Positions 25,301 to 33,130 of a stretch of DNA of 64,000 bases are shown one piece after another. The stretch comes from Parvimonas micra (GTDB taxonomy: Bacteria > Bacillota > Clostridia > Tissierellales > Peptoniphilaceae). The notes beneath the pieces are model-generated. The model was not told where the DNA came from and made no database searches. It worked only from the letters and a program-made list of their open reading frames with translations. Position 1 is the stretch's first letter. Each line of letters opens with the position of its first letter. Made by a program: the position numbers and the translations under genes. Where the stretch lies: NCBI RefSeq assembly GCF_021300775.1, contig NZ_JAJTJP010000001.1, positions 372,001 through 436,000 of the forward strand, in the 5' to 3' direction.

Positions 25301-25727
25301 CAAAACAGTTTCTTTTCAAAATAATCCTGAAACTGAGAAAACAACCTTTAATCCGCAAAATTTAAAGTATATTTTAGAAGGTATGAATATGGCTTCTAAA
25401 ACATCTGAAAATAATAAAATATTTAAAAATTTACCAGTAGAAATAGGGACAAAAACAGGTACTGCTCAAAAAAGTGGAACAAATCCAGTTACAGGGCAAG
25501 CATACGATAATTATGCATGGACTGTTTCTTTTGCGCCATATAATAACCCTGAAATTGCTATAGCTACAGTAATTTTTCAAGGTGGTGCTGGTGCATATTG
25601 TGGACCTATAGTCAGAGATATTATAGGTCAATATTTGGATAATAAAACAGAATCAGGAGAGAATGTTCAGTCAGACAAACAAAATGACAATAATTCAGAA
25701 AATAATGATAATTTAGTTGGAGATTAG
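22368..25727 (+). CDS. Penicillin-binding protein 2, unusually long class B transpeptidase
   Basis: A class B PBP that cross-links peptidoglycan during elongation, at the end of the mre cluster. One transmembrane segment lies near residues 24-42, followed by the PBP-dimer start (ITAPRGNIYDKNGKLLA). Catalytic residues are Ser720-x-x-Lys (GSTFK), Ser778-Cys-Asn780, and Lys1029-Thr-Gly. At 1119 residues it is far longer than the 600-700 usual for PBP2. Most of the excess is a ~400-residue Lys/Asp-rich insert between the PBP-dimer start and the MEPIRYYPNGELAAHILGYIGK segment. A second, ~80-residue charged insert lies between GVVPDSTT and the NTVIGQGQNAYTP segment of the transpeptidase. The Asn/Asp-rich C-tail is low complexity. 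Confidence 0.92.
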   Translation: MKIFDKNKLEEINDRQLRYRIVYSIFFILMSLLVLKLFHLTIINGDDYRNKADNNRLKDVKITAPRGNIYDKNGKLLAGVKTSPAVQILKDEYSRLSKDEKISKIEELITILNKDGASWDTDDYFLGINYFVYTSDTDYFTELKSPKEKVLDIILENNLVEDILRLKIEKNSSSKFSFYIIKKVIRDLQLKGIYVPTDFFDVDTGEISFSKGTNYDEYAKDKDLSKGIYSHVASLVKDDKSIIRKILDQPLARKLVFDELKSRNLLSNIELNSLIDLNKYNLLLIKSELNKQNSKVTLDTSAKDDFYNMVRKFSIDKLLSFVKVDKNGKKIIPAQILLKILEDKNIESNVEYTIVKDEKDKETLQFNYKDNSDKKEVEPLTYLISIAEENDLLYDFVLSDDIKLIAQEVNTENNIILRISITNKSFDYVYNINRTEIKNRYKIKDDYTAESLFETLKKTYNIENLDDYLTYSFLVINRKVELQGDKAYIPITLTYGISEPCISNIKEKFENNNGFTVSMEPIRYYPNGELAAHILGYIGKISQQDEIEKYSKEKGYSSDSFIGKTGVEESQEVSLKGQDGFKKVMVDNRGNRTETISETEAIPGKNVYLSIDVNLQKIAEESLKRTLESIRNASEYKSKWGSYTPHESHPNATSGAVVVIDVKTGKVLALASYPSYDPNLFVTGISNSDWISLFPEDPRDFLAPRPLYNIATQSISQPGSTFKLATALSALEKGLDPNEIINCQGVMDVGDTKFGCWIWNQYKKTHGYENLRTALRDSCNYYFYALALGENPKSNQKTGIKLTIEDLSKTVKELGLGERTGIEINIPKESKGVVPDSTTKKSLTKVMLKLRLEKEIDKYIQDGKSKEDYDFTKIIDTIVNWTEEETVLSRTEVIKRLEDMQLKATEIIGNSKSTLADMIKFDYLNQASWSNADSLNTVIGQGQNAYTPIQMARLMAMIANGGQKIKTSVIEKIVSYDNKTVSFQNNPETEKTTFNPQNLKYILEGMNMASKTSENNKIFKNLPVEIGTKTGTAQKSGTNPVTGQAYDNYAWTVSFAPYNNPEIAIATVIFQGGAGAYCGPIVRDIIGQYLDNKTESGENVQSDKQNDNNSENNDNLVGD

Positions 25728-25738
25728 TCTAAAAAGTA

Positions 25739-25767
25739 TTGTAATTTTAGTTATTATGATATATAAT
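25739..25767 (+). promoter_or_regulatory. Promoter of the BMP lipoprotein gene
   Basis: TTGTAA (25739-25744), 17 nt, TATAAT (25762-25767), 33 nt before the ATG. Confidence 0.65.
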
Positions 25768-25799
25768 GTACTAGACTAAATAATTTAGGAGGGTTTTAT

Positions 25800-26852
25800 A
25801 TGAAACTTAAAAAGACTTTCGCTGCTCTTTTAGTAGGCGCGATGATTTTAACAGGTTGTTCTTCTTCACCTAAGGAAACAAAAGAAACAAAAACAGAAGA
25901 AAAAAAAGAAAGTACTAAAAAACCAATCAAGTACGCAATGGTTACTGATACTGGTGGTGTAAATGACCAATCATTTAACCAATCTGCCTTTGAAGGATTA
26001 AAAGATTTGGAAAAAGAAGGTATAATCGAAAAAGCAAGTTATGTTGAAAGCAAGCAAGCTTCAGATTACAAAACAAACTTAGAAACATTGTTAGATACTA
26101 AGTATGACTTAATTGCTGGTATAGGATTTGCATTAGCAAAAGACATTGAAGCTGCTGCAAAAGCAAATCCAGATCAAAAATATGTAATCATTGACTCTGC
26201 TTTTGAAAATACTCCAAAAAACTTAATTGGAACAATTTTTGCAGACAATGAAAATTCATTCTTAGTTGGATATTTAGCTGGAACATTAACTACTTCAAAT
26301 AAAGTAGGATTTATTGGAGGTATTACATCTCCATTAATTAAAAAATTTGAAGCAGGATTTAGAGCAGGTGTTGAATTAGCAGCTAAAGATAATAATAAAA
26401 CTGTAGAGGTAGTTGCTCAATATGCTGAAAGTTTTGGAGACGCTACTAAAGGTAAAGCAATAGCTAATAGTATGTACTCATCAGGAGTTGATATGATTTT
26501 CCATGCTTCAGGTGGAACAGGAAATGGAGTTATTGAATCTGCAAAGGAAAATAATAAATTTGTTTTTGGGGTAGATAGAGACCAATCATACTTAGCACCT
26601 GAAAATGTAGTAGCTTCTACAATTAAAAAAGTAAACGAAGCTATTAAGAGTGTTGGTAAAGATTTATATGAAGGAAAATTCAGAGGTGGAGAAACAATTG
26701 AATTTTCACTAAAAACTAATGGTGTTGATATTGCTTATGGAAAAGAAGATCAATTAAAGATTAAAATCCCTAATGAATTAAAGCAAAAAATTGAAGAGTT
26801 AAAGAAAAGTATAGCTGATGGTAAAATTACTGTACCAACAGAAGTTAAATAG
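25800..26852 (+). CDS. BMP family lipoprotein, nucleoside-type ABC substrate-binding protein
   Basis: A 350-residue extracytoplasmic substrate-binding lipoprotein of the BMP/Med/PnrA family, which usually delivers purine nucleosides to an ABC importer. The signal peptide ends in LTG-Cys20, the lipobox. A Lys/Glu/Thr-rich linker follows, then the type I binding-protein fold with DTGGVNDQSFNQSAFEG near residue 53 and FHASGGTGNGVIE near 233. ATG 25800 follows AGGAGGG. The matching ATPase and permease genes are not adjacent. Adjacency to guaA fits a purine-uptake theme, but the substrate is inferred. Confidence 0.9.
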   Translation: MKLKKTFAALLVGAMILTGCSSSPKETKETKTEEKKESTKKPIKYAMVTDTGGVNDQSFNQSAFEGLKDLEKEGIIEKASYVESKQASDYKTNLETLLDTKYDLIAGIGFALAKDIEAAAKANPDQKYVIIDSAFENTPKNLIGTIFADNENSFLVGYLAGTLTTSNKVGFIGGITSPLIKKFEAGFRAGVELAAKDNNKTVEVVAQYAESFGDATKGKAIANSMYSSGVDMIFHASGGTGNGVIESAKENNKFVFGVDRDQSYLAPENVVASTIKKVNEAIKSVGKDLYEGKFRGGETIEFSLKTNGVDIAYGKEDQLKIKIPNELKQKIEELKKSIADGKITVPTEVK

Positions 26853-26860
26853 TTTTTATT

Positions 26861-26887
26861 AAAAGGAAGCAAAAGCTTCCTTTTTTT
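26861..26887 (+). terminator. Terminator after the BMP lipoprotein gene
   Basis: A 10-bp stem AAAAGGAAGC/GCTTCCTTTT with an AAAA loop and further T residues. Confidence 0.85.
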
Positions 26888-26908
26888 ATTTAAATTAAAT
26901 TTTTTATA

Positions 26909-26937
26909 TTTACCTTTTGTTCCTAATATTATATAAT
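26909..26937 (+). promoter_or_regulatory. Promoter of guaA
   Basis: TTTACC (26909-26914), 17 nt, TATAAT (26932-26937). The short leader leaves no room for a purine riboswitch. Confidence 0.6.
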
Positions 26938-26970
26938 ATTAATATTAAATAATATTAAGGAGAGTATCAT

Positions 26971-28503
26971 ATGAAAAATGAACTAATACTTGTTGTTGAT
27001 TTTGGAGGACAATATAATCAATTAATTGCTAGAAGAGTTAGAGATCTTAATGTATATTGTGAAGTAATTCCTTATAATAGAGCACTTATTGAAGTAAAAA
27101 TAAAAAAACCAATTGGAATAATTTTTACTGGTGGGCCAAATAGTGTTTACGATGAAAATGCGCCAAAAATTGAAAAAGAAATTTTTGAGTTAGATATTCC
27201 TATTTTAGGTTTATGCTATGGTATGCAATTAATTTCTAAAACATTTGGTGGAGTTGTTGAAAAAGCTGACAAAAAGGAATTTGGAAAAACTTTGTGCATC
27301 AAAGATAAAAATTCAAAACTTATTTCAAATATGAAATCTGAAACAACTGTTTGGATGAGTCATCAAGATCAAGTTGTAAAACTTCCCGAAGGATTTGACT
27401 GTATTCAACATACTGATACATGTCCTTATGCTGGAATAGAAAATGAAGAAAAGAAAATTTATGCAGTTCAATATCATCCTGAAGTTAATCATTCAGAAGA
27501 AGGTAAGGAACTAATAAAGTCATTCCTTTATGATATTTGTAATGCAAGTGGTGATTGGACAATGCATAATTTTATGAATGAACAAATTAAAAAAATTAAA
27601 GATACCGTTGGAGATAAAAAAGTACTTTTAGCTCTTTCTGGCGGTGTTGATTCTTCTGTTTGTGCATCATTATTATCTAAATCAATCGGGAATCAATTAA
27701 CTTGTGTATTTGTTGATACTGGTCTTATGAGGAAAAATGAAGGTGATGAAGTAGAAGAAGCTTTTAAAAATGATGAATTAAATTTTGTAAGAGTAAATGC
27801 AAAAGACAGATTTTTAGAAAAGCTAAAAGGAGTAACTGATCCTGAACAAAAAAGAAAAATAATTGGAGAAGAATTTATTAGAGTCTTCGAAGATGAGGCT
27901 AAAAAAATTGGTCAAGTAGATTATTTAGCACAAGGAACAATATATCCAGATGTTATTGAATCTGGACTTGGAGATGCAAAAGTTATAAAATCACATCACA
28001 ATGTAGGTGGACTTCCAGATGTTGTAGATTTTAAAGACTTAATAGAACCTTTAAGAGACTTATTTAAAGATGAAGTAAGAAGATTAGGTTTAGAACTTAA
28101 AATGCCTGAATACTTAGTTTTCAGACAACCATTCCCAGGACCAGGTTTAGGAATAAGAGTAATGGGAGAAGTAACAGAAGAAAAATTGGAAATCTTAAGA
28201 AATGCCGACGCAATATTTAGAGAAGAAATTGCAAAGGCTGGAGAAGATAAAAATATAAGTCAATATTTTGCAGTTATAACAAATAACAAAACAGTTGGAG
28301 TAATGGGAGACTTTAGAACATATGACTACACTCTAGCGTTAAGAGGAGTTACAACAACAGACTTTATGACAGCTGATTGGGCAAGAATTCCATATGAAGT
28401 ATTGGACAGAGTTTCCGTAAGAATAGTAAATGAAGTAGAAAATATAAATAGAATTGTCTATGACATAACAAGCAAACCACCAGCAACAATCGAGTGGGAA
28501 TAA
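26971..28503 (+). CDS. guaA: GMP synthase (glutamine-hydrolysing)
   Basis: Converts XMP to GMP using glutamine and ATP. At 510 residues it matches the bacterial two-domain enzyme. The N-terminal class I amidotransferase has Cys82 (LGLCYGMQ) and the His170/Glu172 pair ([12 protein letters not shown]). The ATP-pyrophosphatase P-loop SGGVDSS is at 224-230. The C-terminal dimerisation part ends with the conserved KPPATIEWE. The start ATG 26971 follows AAGGAGAG. It stands between a purine-type lipoprotein and an acetyltransferase. Confidence 0.97.
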   Translation: MKNELILVVDFGGQYNQLIARRVRDLNVYCEVIPYNRALIEVKIKKPIGIIFTGGPNSVYDENAPKIEKEIFELDIPILGLCYGMQLISKTFGGVVEKADKKEFGKTLCIKDKNSKLISNMKSETTVWMSHQDQVVKLPEGFDCIQHTDTCPYAGIENEEKKIYAVQYHPEVNHSEEGKELIKSFLYDICNASGDWTMHNFMNEQIKKIKDTVGDKKVLLALSGGVDSSVCASLLSKSIGNQLTCVFVDTGLMRKNEGDEVEEAFKNDELNFVRVNAKDRFLEKLKGVTDPEQKRKIIGEEFIRVFEDEAKKIGQVDYLAQGTIYPDVIESGLGDAKVIKSHHNVGGLPDVVDFKDLIEPLRDLFKDEVRRLGLELKMPEYLVFRQPFPGPGLGIRVMGEVTEEKLEILRNADAIFREEIAKAGEDKNISQYFAVITNNKTVGVMGDFRTYDYTLALRGVTTTDFMTADWARIPYEVLDRVSVRIVNEVENINRIVYDITSKPPATIEWE

Positions 28504-28530
28504 TATAAAAAAATTTTTTGAGAAAAATTA

Positions 28531-29055
28531 ATGGATATTAGTAAAGATAGAATTCGTATTAGAAATTCTGTTATAACAGATTGTGGGCAACTTGCTGAAT
28601 GGTGGAATGATGGTAAAGTTATGGCTCATGCTGGATTTCCAAATGGATTAGGTATAACTTTAGATAAAATCAAGAGACAAATTTTACAAGAAAGTGATGA
28701 GAATGGACGCACACTTATAATTGAATATGATAATATGCCAATAGGAGAAATGAATTACCGAAATATACAAGATTACAAAGTAGAAATTGGCATTAAAATA
28801 TGTAATCCTAACTATCATGAAAAAGGACTAGGGAGAGTGATTTTAAGTCTTTTTATAAAAGAGCTGTTTACTATGGGTTTTAAAGTGATTATTTTAGATA
28901 CTAATGTTAAGAATAAAAGGGCTCAGCATATTTACGAACTATTAGGATTTAAAAAAATAAGAATTAATTCTGATTCCTGGAAAGATCAATTAGGAAATTT
29001 ACAGTCATCTATTGATTATAAATTAATAGAAGATAATTTTAATGATTATTCTTAA
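28531..29055 (+). CDS. GNAT family N-acetyltransferase
   Basis: A 174-residue RimJ/RimL-like GNAT enzyme. The acetyl-CoA-binding motif A shows as GIKICNPNYHEKGLGRVIL near residues 87-105, and motif B as TNVKNKRAQHIYELLGF near 124-140. The substrate is unknown. It starts 27 nt after guaA with only a weak GAGAAAA site, so expression is probably read-through from guaA. A terminator follows. Confidence 0.82.
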   Translation: MDISKDRIRIRNSVITDCGQLAEWWNDGKVMAHAGFPNGLGITLDKIKRQILQESDENGRTLIIEYDNMPIGEMNYRNIQDYKVEIGIKICNPNYHEKGLGRVILSLFIKELFTMGFKVIILDTNVKNKRAQHIYELLGFKKIRINSDSWKDQLGNLQSSIDYKLIEDNFNDYS

Positions 29056-29091
29056 AGTATAAAAATTAAATTGTATTAATAGAAATAATAT

Positions 29092-29119
29092 AGAGAAAAT
29101 TAATAAAATTTTCTCTTTT
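29092..29119 (+). terminator. Terminator after the GNAT gene
   Basis: A 10-bp stem AGAGAAAATT/AATTTTCTCT with an AATAA loop and TTT. Confidence 0.75.
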
Positions 29120-29175
29120 ATTCATTTTTCGCTTGACTAATTAATATTTTGAAGAAACAAAAAGGCGGTGATAGA

Positions 29176-29859
29176 ATGAGAATACTTTTAGCTGAGGATG
29201 AAAAAAGGATGGCAAGGGCACTTGTAGAATTGTTGAAGCAAGAGAAATATGATGTAGATCATATGGAGGATGGAGATTCTGCACTTATGGCTCTAGAAAG
29301 TGGAATCTATGATGTTGCCGTACTTGATGTTATGATGCCGGAAATAAATGGATTTGAAGTTGCAAGAAGAGCGAGAAAAAATGGGATTAAGACTCCAATT
29401 CTTATGTTAACAGCAAAGAGTCAATTAGATGATAAAGTTGAAGGGCTTGATAGTGGTGCTGATGATTATTTAACAAAACCATTTCAAACTAAAGAACTAT
29501 TAGCTAGGATTCGTGCATTGGGAAGACGTTCTTCTTCATTTCAAAAAGATATTTTGAATTATGGAGATCTTACTATAGATAAAGCAACAGCAATGTTAAA
29601 TTGTGCTACTACAGGTCAAAATGTTAGATTAAGCGAAAAAGAGTTGAGAATTTTAGAGTTTATGTTTAATAATAATGGACAAATTATGACTAGAGAACAA
29701 CTAGCAGTAAAGATATGGGGATTTGAAAGTGAGGCTGAATATAATAATGTGGAAGTATACATGTCATTTACAAGAAAGAAACTTGCATTTGTTGGCTCAA
29801 AAGTTGAAATTAAAGCAGTTCGTGGACTTGGATATGAATTGAGGGAAAAAGATGTTTAG
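29176..29859 (+). CDS. OmpR/PhoB family response regulator
   Basis: A 227-residue two-domain DNA-binding response regulator. The receiver has the acidic pocket Glu7-Asp8, phospho-acceptor Asp51 in AVLDVMMPE, a Thr in MLTAKS and Lys in LTKPF. The C-terminal winged helix ends in VRGLGYEL. ATG 29176 follows GGCGGTGAT. Eight bases overlap the sensor kinase gene. Direct repeats upstream of the next gene but one look like its binding site. Confidence 0.92.
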   Translation: MRILLAEDEKRMARALVELLKQEKYDVDHMEDGDSALMALESGIYDVAVLDVMMPEINGFEVARRARKNGIKTPILMLTAKSQLDDKVEGLDSGADDYLTKPFQTKELLARIRALGRRSSSFQKDILNYGDLTIDKATAMLNCATTGQNVRLSEKELRILEFMFNNNGQIMTREQLAVKIWGFESEAEYNNVEVYMSFTRKKLAFVGSKVEIKAVRGLGYELREKDV

Positions 29860-31078
29860 TAAATCAAGGAAAAAGATAATATTATCAATTATGAGTTCAA
29901 TTATTATCTTATTTTCTTTAACTTTGTCTGTTATTTTGTTTGCTAGTTTTAGAGAGATTAGACAAAAAAACTTAGATATGTTAGAACGATATGTTGAGGA
30001 TTATTCCGTAGATAATAAAGAACAAAATAGAAATAATAAAGATTTTGAATTAAAAAAAAATCCAAATAAAAATTCAGATTATCAATTGTCAACTTTTTAT
30101 TTGGTTGCTATTTCAAACAATGGTTCAATACTTGCTGTAGATAATGGAAATAAAGAGTTGTATAACAATGATGAACTTACACAGATTGCAAAGAGAGTTT
30201 TGGAAGAGAAAAAACATTCAGGAAGAAATAGTAATTTATCTTATGTTGTAAAAGATAAGGATGGATATACTCTTGTTGCATTTATGGATAATACTGTTTC
30301 TGAAGCTGGATTAAGAACTATGCTTCGATATGTTTTGATTGTAGGATTTACTTCAATTATAGGAATATTTTTAATATCATTACCATTATCAAAACGTATT
30401 ATAAAACCACTAGAAGAAAATAATCGAAAACATAAACAATTTATATCAGATGCTGGTCATGAATTAAAAACTCCAGTTGCAATTATAGGAACAAACACAG
30501 AATTACTTTGTCGAGAAATCGGTAATAATGAATGGCTTGAAAATATAAAATATGAAAATGGGCGAATGGGTATTCTTATAAAACAACTTTTAGATTTATC
30601 ACACGCAGAAGATGTGATTGTTTCTATGGAAAATATAAATTTTTCTAGGATTATTATAGGAGAAATACTAGCTTTTGAAAGCTATTCTTTTGAGAAGGGA
30701 AAAGAATTTATAATAGATATTGATGAAGAAGTGCATTTAATAGGAAATCAAACACAACTTAAACAACTTATATCTATCTTGTTAGATAATGCTATAAACT
30801 ATTCTTCAGGAAAAGATATTAATATCAATTTTAAAAGAAAGAATAACACTATTGAATTAAATGTAATAAATGATAGTTATGAAATTCCACAAGAAAAACT
30901 TAATCATATTTTTGATCGATTCTATAGAGTTGATGAAGTTAGAAATAGTGAAGATTTACATTATGGGATAGGTCTATCTATCGCAAAAGCTATTATCGAA
31001 AAACATGGTGGAAATATAGAGGTTTTAACAAAAAATGGGAAATTTAAACTTATTATTAAATTTTTTATAAAAAATTAA
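29852..31078 (+). CDS. Sensor histidine kinase
   Basis: A 408-residue membrane histidine kinase cognate to the upstream regulator. Two transmembrane segments (about residues 9-32 and 158-178) frame an extracytoplasmic loop rich in Asn/Lys. The HisKA box has His203 in DAGHELKTP. The HATPase part shows the N box (LLDNAINYS), an abbreviated F/G1 region (DRFYRVDEVR) and G2 (YGIGLSIAKAI). No obvious HAMP domain lies between TM2 and the H box. The input signal is unknown. Confidence 0.9.
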   Translation: MFSKSRKKIILSIMSSIIILFSLTLSVILFASFREIRQKNLDMLERYVEDYSVDNKEQNRNNKDFELKKNPNKNSDYQLSTFYLVAISNNGSILAVDNGNKELYNNDELTQIAKRVLEEKKHSGRNSNLSYVVKDKDGYTLVAFMDNTVSEAGLRTMLRYVLIVGFTSIIGIFLISLPLSKRIIKPLEENNRKHKQFISDAGHELKTPVAIIGTNTELLCREIGNNEWLENIKYENGRMGILIKQLLDLSHAEDVIVSMENINFSRIIIGEILAFESYSFEKGKEFIIDIDEEVHLIGNQTQLKQLISILLDNAINYSSGKDININFKRKNNTIELNVINDSYEIPQEKLNHIFDRFYRVDEVRNSEDLHYGIGLSIAKAIIEKHGGNIEVLTKNGKFKLIIKFFIKN

Positions 31079-31080
31079 AA

Positions 31081-31115
31081 ATTTCAATCTTATTTCAATA
31101 AAACTGATTTATAAT
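31081..31115 (+). promoter_or_regulatory. Promoter with OmpR-type direct repeats ahead of the secreted-protein gene
   Basis: Two copies of ATTTCAAT (31081-31088 and 31092-31099) sit 11 bp apart, one helical turn. They lie just upstream of TATAAT (31110-31115), where a -35 would be. This is the layout of an OmpR-family activator site; the regulator two genes upstream is the natural candidate. Binding is inferred. Confidence 0.6.
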
Positions 31116-31145
31116 AAGCTCATAAAAGATAAGGAGGTAAATATT

Positions 31146-32555
31146 ATGAAAAAGTTTAGAAATAAGAAATTAATAAGTTTGGTTGCGATTTTATTAGCAA
31201 CAGCTTGTAGCTTTGGGTTATATACCTATAATATATAAACATCAACAAACAACACTGAAGAGAAAGTAAAAAATAAAAATGGTACTCCACCTGATGGTGG
31301 TGGAGGTCCAGGAGGTGGTCCTCCAGGACAAAGTAGTTCAGATATTACTTATACTGGAGCAGTAGAGATTTCTTCTAGTGAAACTCAAACAGATAAAACT
31401 TACTCAAGTACAAGTAGTGATGAGAATGCTCTGCTTATAAAAACATCAGAAGAAGTTACAATCAATAATCCAACAGTTACAAAATCTGGAGATTCTGATG
31501 GTGGAGATAATAGTAATTTCTATGGATTGAATGCAGGTATTTTAGTTAAAGATGGGTCTAAGACAACTATAACAGGTGGTACTATTAATACTAGTGCAAA
31601 TGGTGCTAACGGAGTTTTCAGTTATGGAGGAAATGGTGGAAATAATGATGCTGAAGGTGATGGAACTACAGTAACTATTCGTAATACCAAGATAGTAACA
31701 ACAGGTGGAGGATCAGGTGGTATTATGACTACGGGTGGTGGTACAACTTATGCTTATGACTTAGATATTACTACTAGTGGTCAATCATCAGCTGCAATAA
31801 GAACTGACAGAGGTGGTGGAACAGTAGTTGTTGATGGAGGAACATATACTTCTAATGGTTTAGGTTCTCCTGCAATTTATTCTACTGCTGATATTACAGT
31901 ATCAAATTCAACATTAACTTCAAATCTTTCAGAAGGAGTTTGTATTGAAGGGTTAAATTCAATTACTTTGAATAATTCTAATTTAACTGCAAATAACACA
32001 AAAAGAAATGGAAATGCAAAGTTTTTAGATAGTATAATGATTTACCAATCAATGTCTGGTGATGCTGCAAGTGGTACAAGCAAATTTACTATGAATGGTG
32101 GAAGTCTAACTAGTAAAAGTGGACATGTATTTCATGTAACTAATACTAATTCAATTATTACATTAAAAGATGTAAAAATTGATAATCAAGATTCAGAAAA
32201 TATTTTGTTAACTGTATGTGCTGATGGATGGAGTGGAGGAAGTAATATTGCAACATTAAAAGCCTCCTCACAAAAACTTACAGGAGCAATTAAGGTTGGT
32301 AGCGATTCAAGTCTTACACTAGAAATATCTGATAATTCTACTTTTGATGGTTATATAGATGGAAAAATAACAAATGCAGAAGGTAGTTCTGTATCAACAG
32401 ATGTAGGAAAAGTATTTGTAACACTTGATAGTTCTAGTACATGGACATTAACTGGAGATAGTTATGTTTCAGAATTTAATGGAAATCCTGAAAATGTAAT
32501 AAGTAATGGATATACTTTATATGTTAATGGAGTTGCATTAACTGGTGTTAAATAA
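31146..32555 (+). pseudogene. Secreted Gly/Ser/Thr-rich beta-helix-type surface protein, stop codon at codon 31
   Basis: ATG 31146 (AAGGAGGT at 31131-31138) opens a signal/anchor sequence of 30 residues (hydrophobic about 9-28). A TAA at 31236-31238 stops it. The same frame stays open to TAA 32553-32555, for 470 codons in all. After the stop come Thr/Asn-rich linker, a Pro/Gly run (TPPDGGGGPGGGPPG) and long stretches of repeated short beta-strand units rich in Gly, Thr, Ser and Asn, typical of right-handed beta-helix adhesin-like or carbohydrate-binding surface proteins. There is no transport-competent start after the stop (first in-frame ATG 31527, no Shine-Dalgarno). A CAA-to-TAA change, phase variation or a base-calling error could explain it. 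The regulator-kinase pair upstream and the OmpR-type promoter suggest this is its target. Confidence 0.75.
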
Positions 32556-32572
32556 AATACTAGTTTAGTACT

Positions 32573-32614
32573 AAGGTTAGGGAGTAAAGTTTAATAGTAC
32601 TCCTTAACTTTTTT
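32573..32614 (+). terminator. Terminator after the broken surface-protein gene
   Basis: An imperfect stem (AAGGTTAGGGAGTA with TACTCCTTAACTT, using G-T pairs) followed by TTTTTT. Confidence 0.6.
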
Positions 32615-33130
32615 ATTGCATTTTTTATTTTTTACTTTCTAATCTTAGTTACTAAACTCAAAAAAGTAAGAGAATCATCGTTAAGATTAAAGATAGACAA
32701 ACCATTTTTTTCGTGTTTTTGACATAAATTCTCAATTTTTTTAGTGATACAACTACAATAAAAATGGTCTTAATATTTTAAAAATTTTAGTAAAATAAGT
32801 TGAAATTTAAAGGTAGATATGATAACATATAAATCAGGATGGATTAAAAATATCTGTCCTAAAAAATATTTATAAGTAATATATTTTATATAGATTAAGA
32901 GAATCCATACACAAAATTATTCACTCATTTTAGGAGAATGAGCAGTATGATGCTTTATTGATTTTGTTAAAATTATAGTTTAATTTTTTACATTTTTTAA
33001 TGTTATTTATTAGCTTAATTTTAACATTATATAGTAATTCTTTAATTTTAAAAGATAACAAGAGTTACTTCAAAAGTCTACTGTATCACTCTTTTTAGCA
33101 ATATGTTTTAAATACAACTAGGAGGATATT
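32615..33130 (+). other. 516-nt non-coding stretch upstream of the Mg2+ ATPase gene
   Basis: No ORF of convincing quality is found on either strand. It is very AT-rich with stop codons in all frames. A small CTCATT/AATGAG hairpin lies at about 32924-32942, and TATAGT at 33029-33034 may be a -10 without a good -35. I looked for an M-box (Mg2+ riboswitch) core and did not see it. AGGAGGA precedes the ATG at 33131. Confidence 0.5.

Noticed and set aside
26888-26970. Purine riboswitch before guaA
   Set aside because: Only about 30 nt of leader separate the promoter from the ATG, with no conserved core.
29133-29161. Promoter TTGACT before the response regulator
   Set aside because: No -10 at 16-18 nt; the sequence at that point is AACAAA.
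32641-32780. Short open frame on the minus strand in the same spacer
   Set aside because: About 48 codons, no start signal, a stop just upstream, and no family resemblance.
32615-33130. M-box Mg2+ riboswitch before the Mg2+ ATPase
   Set aside because: None of the conserved M-box core strings are seen, and there is no terminator-type hairpin close to the start codon.
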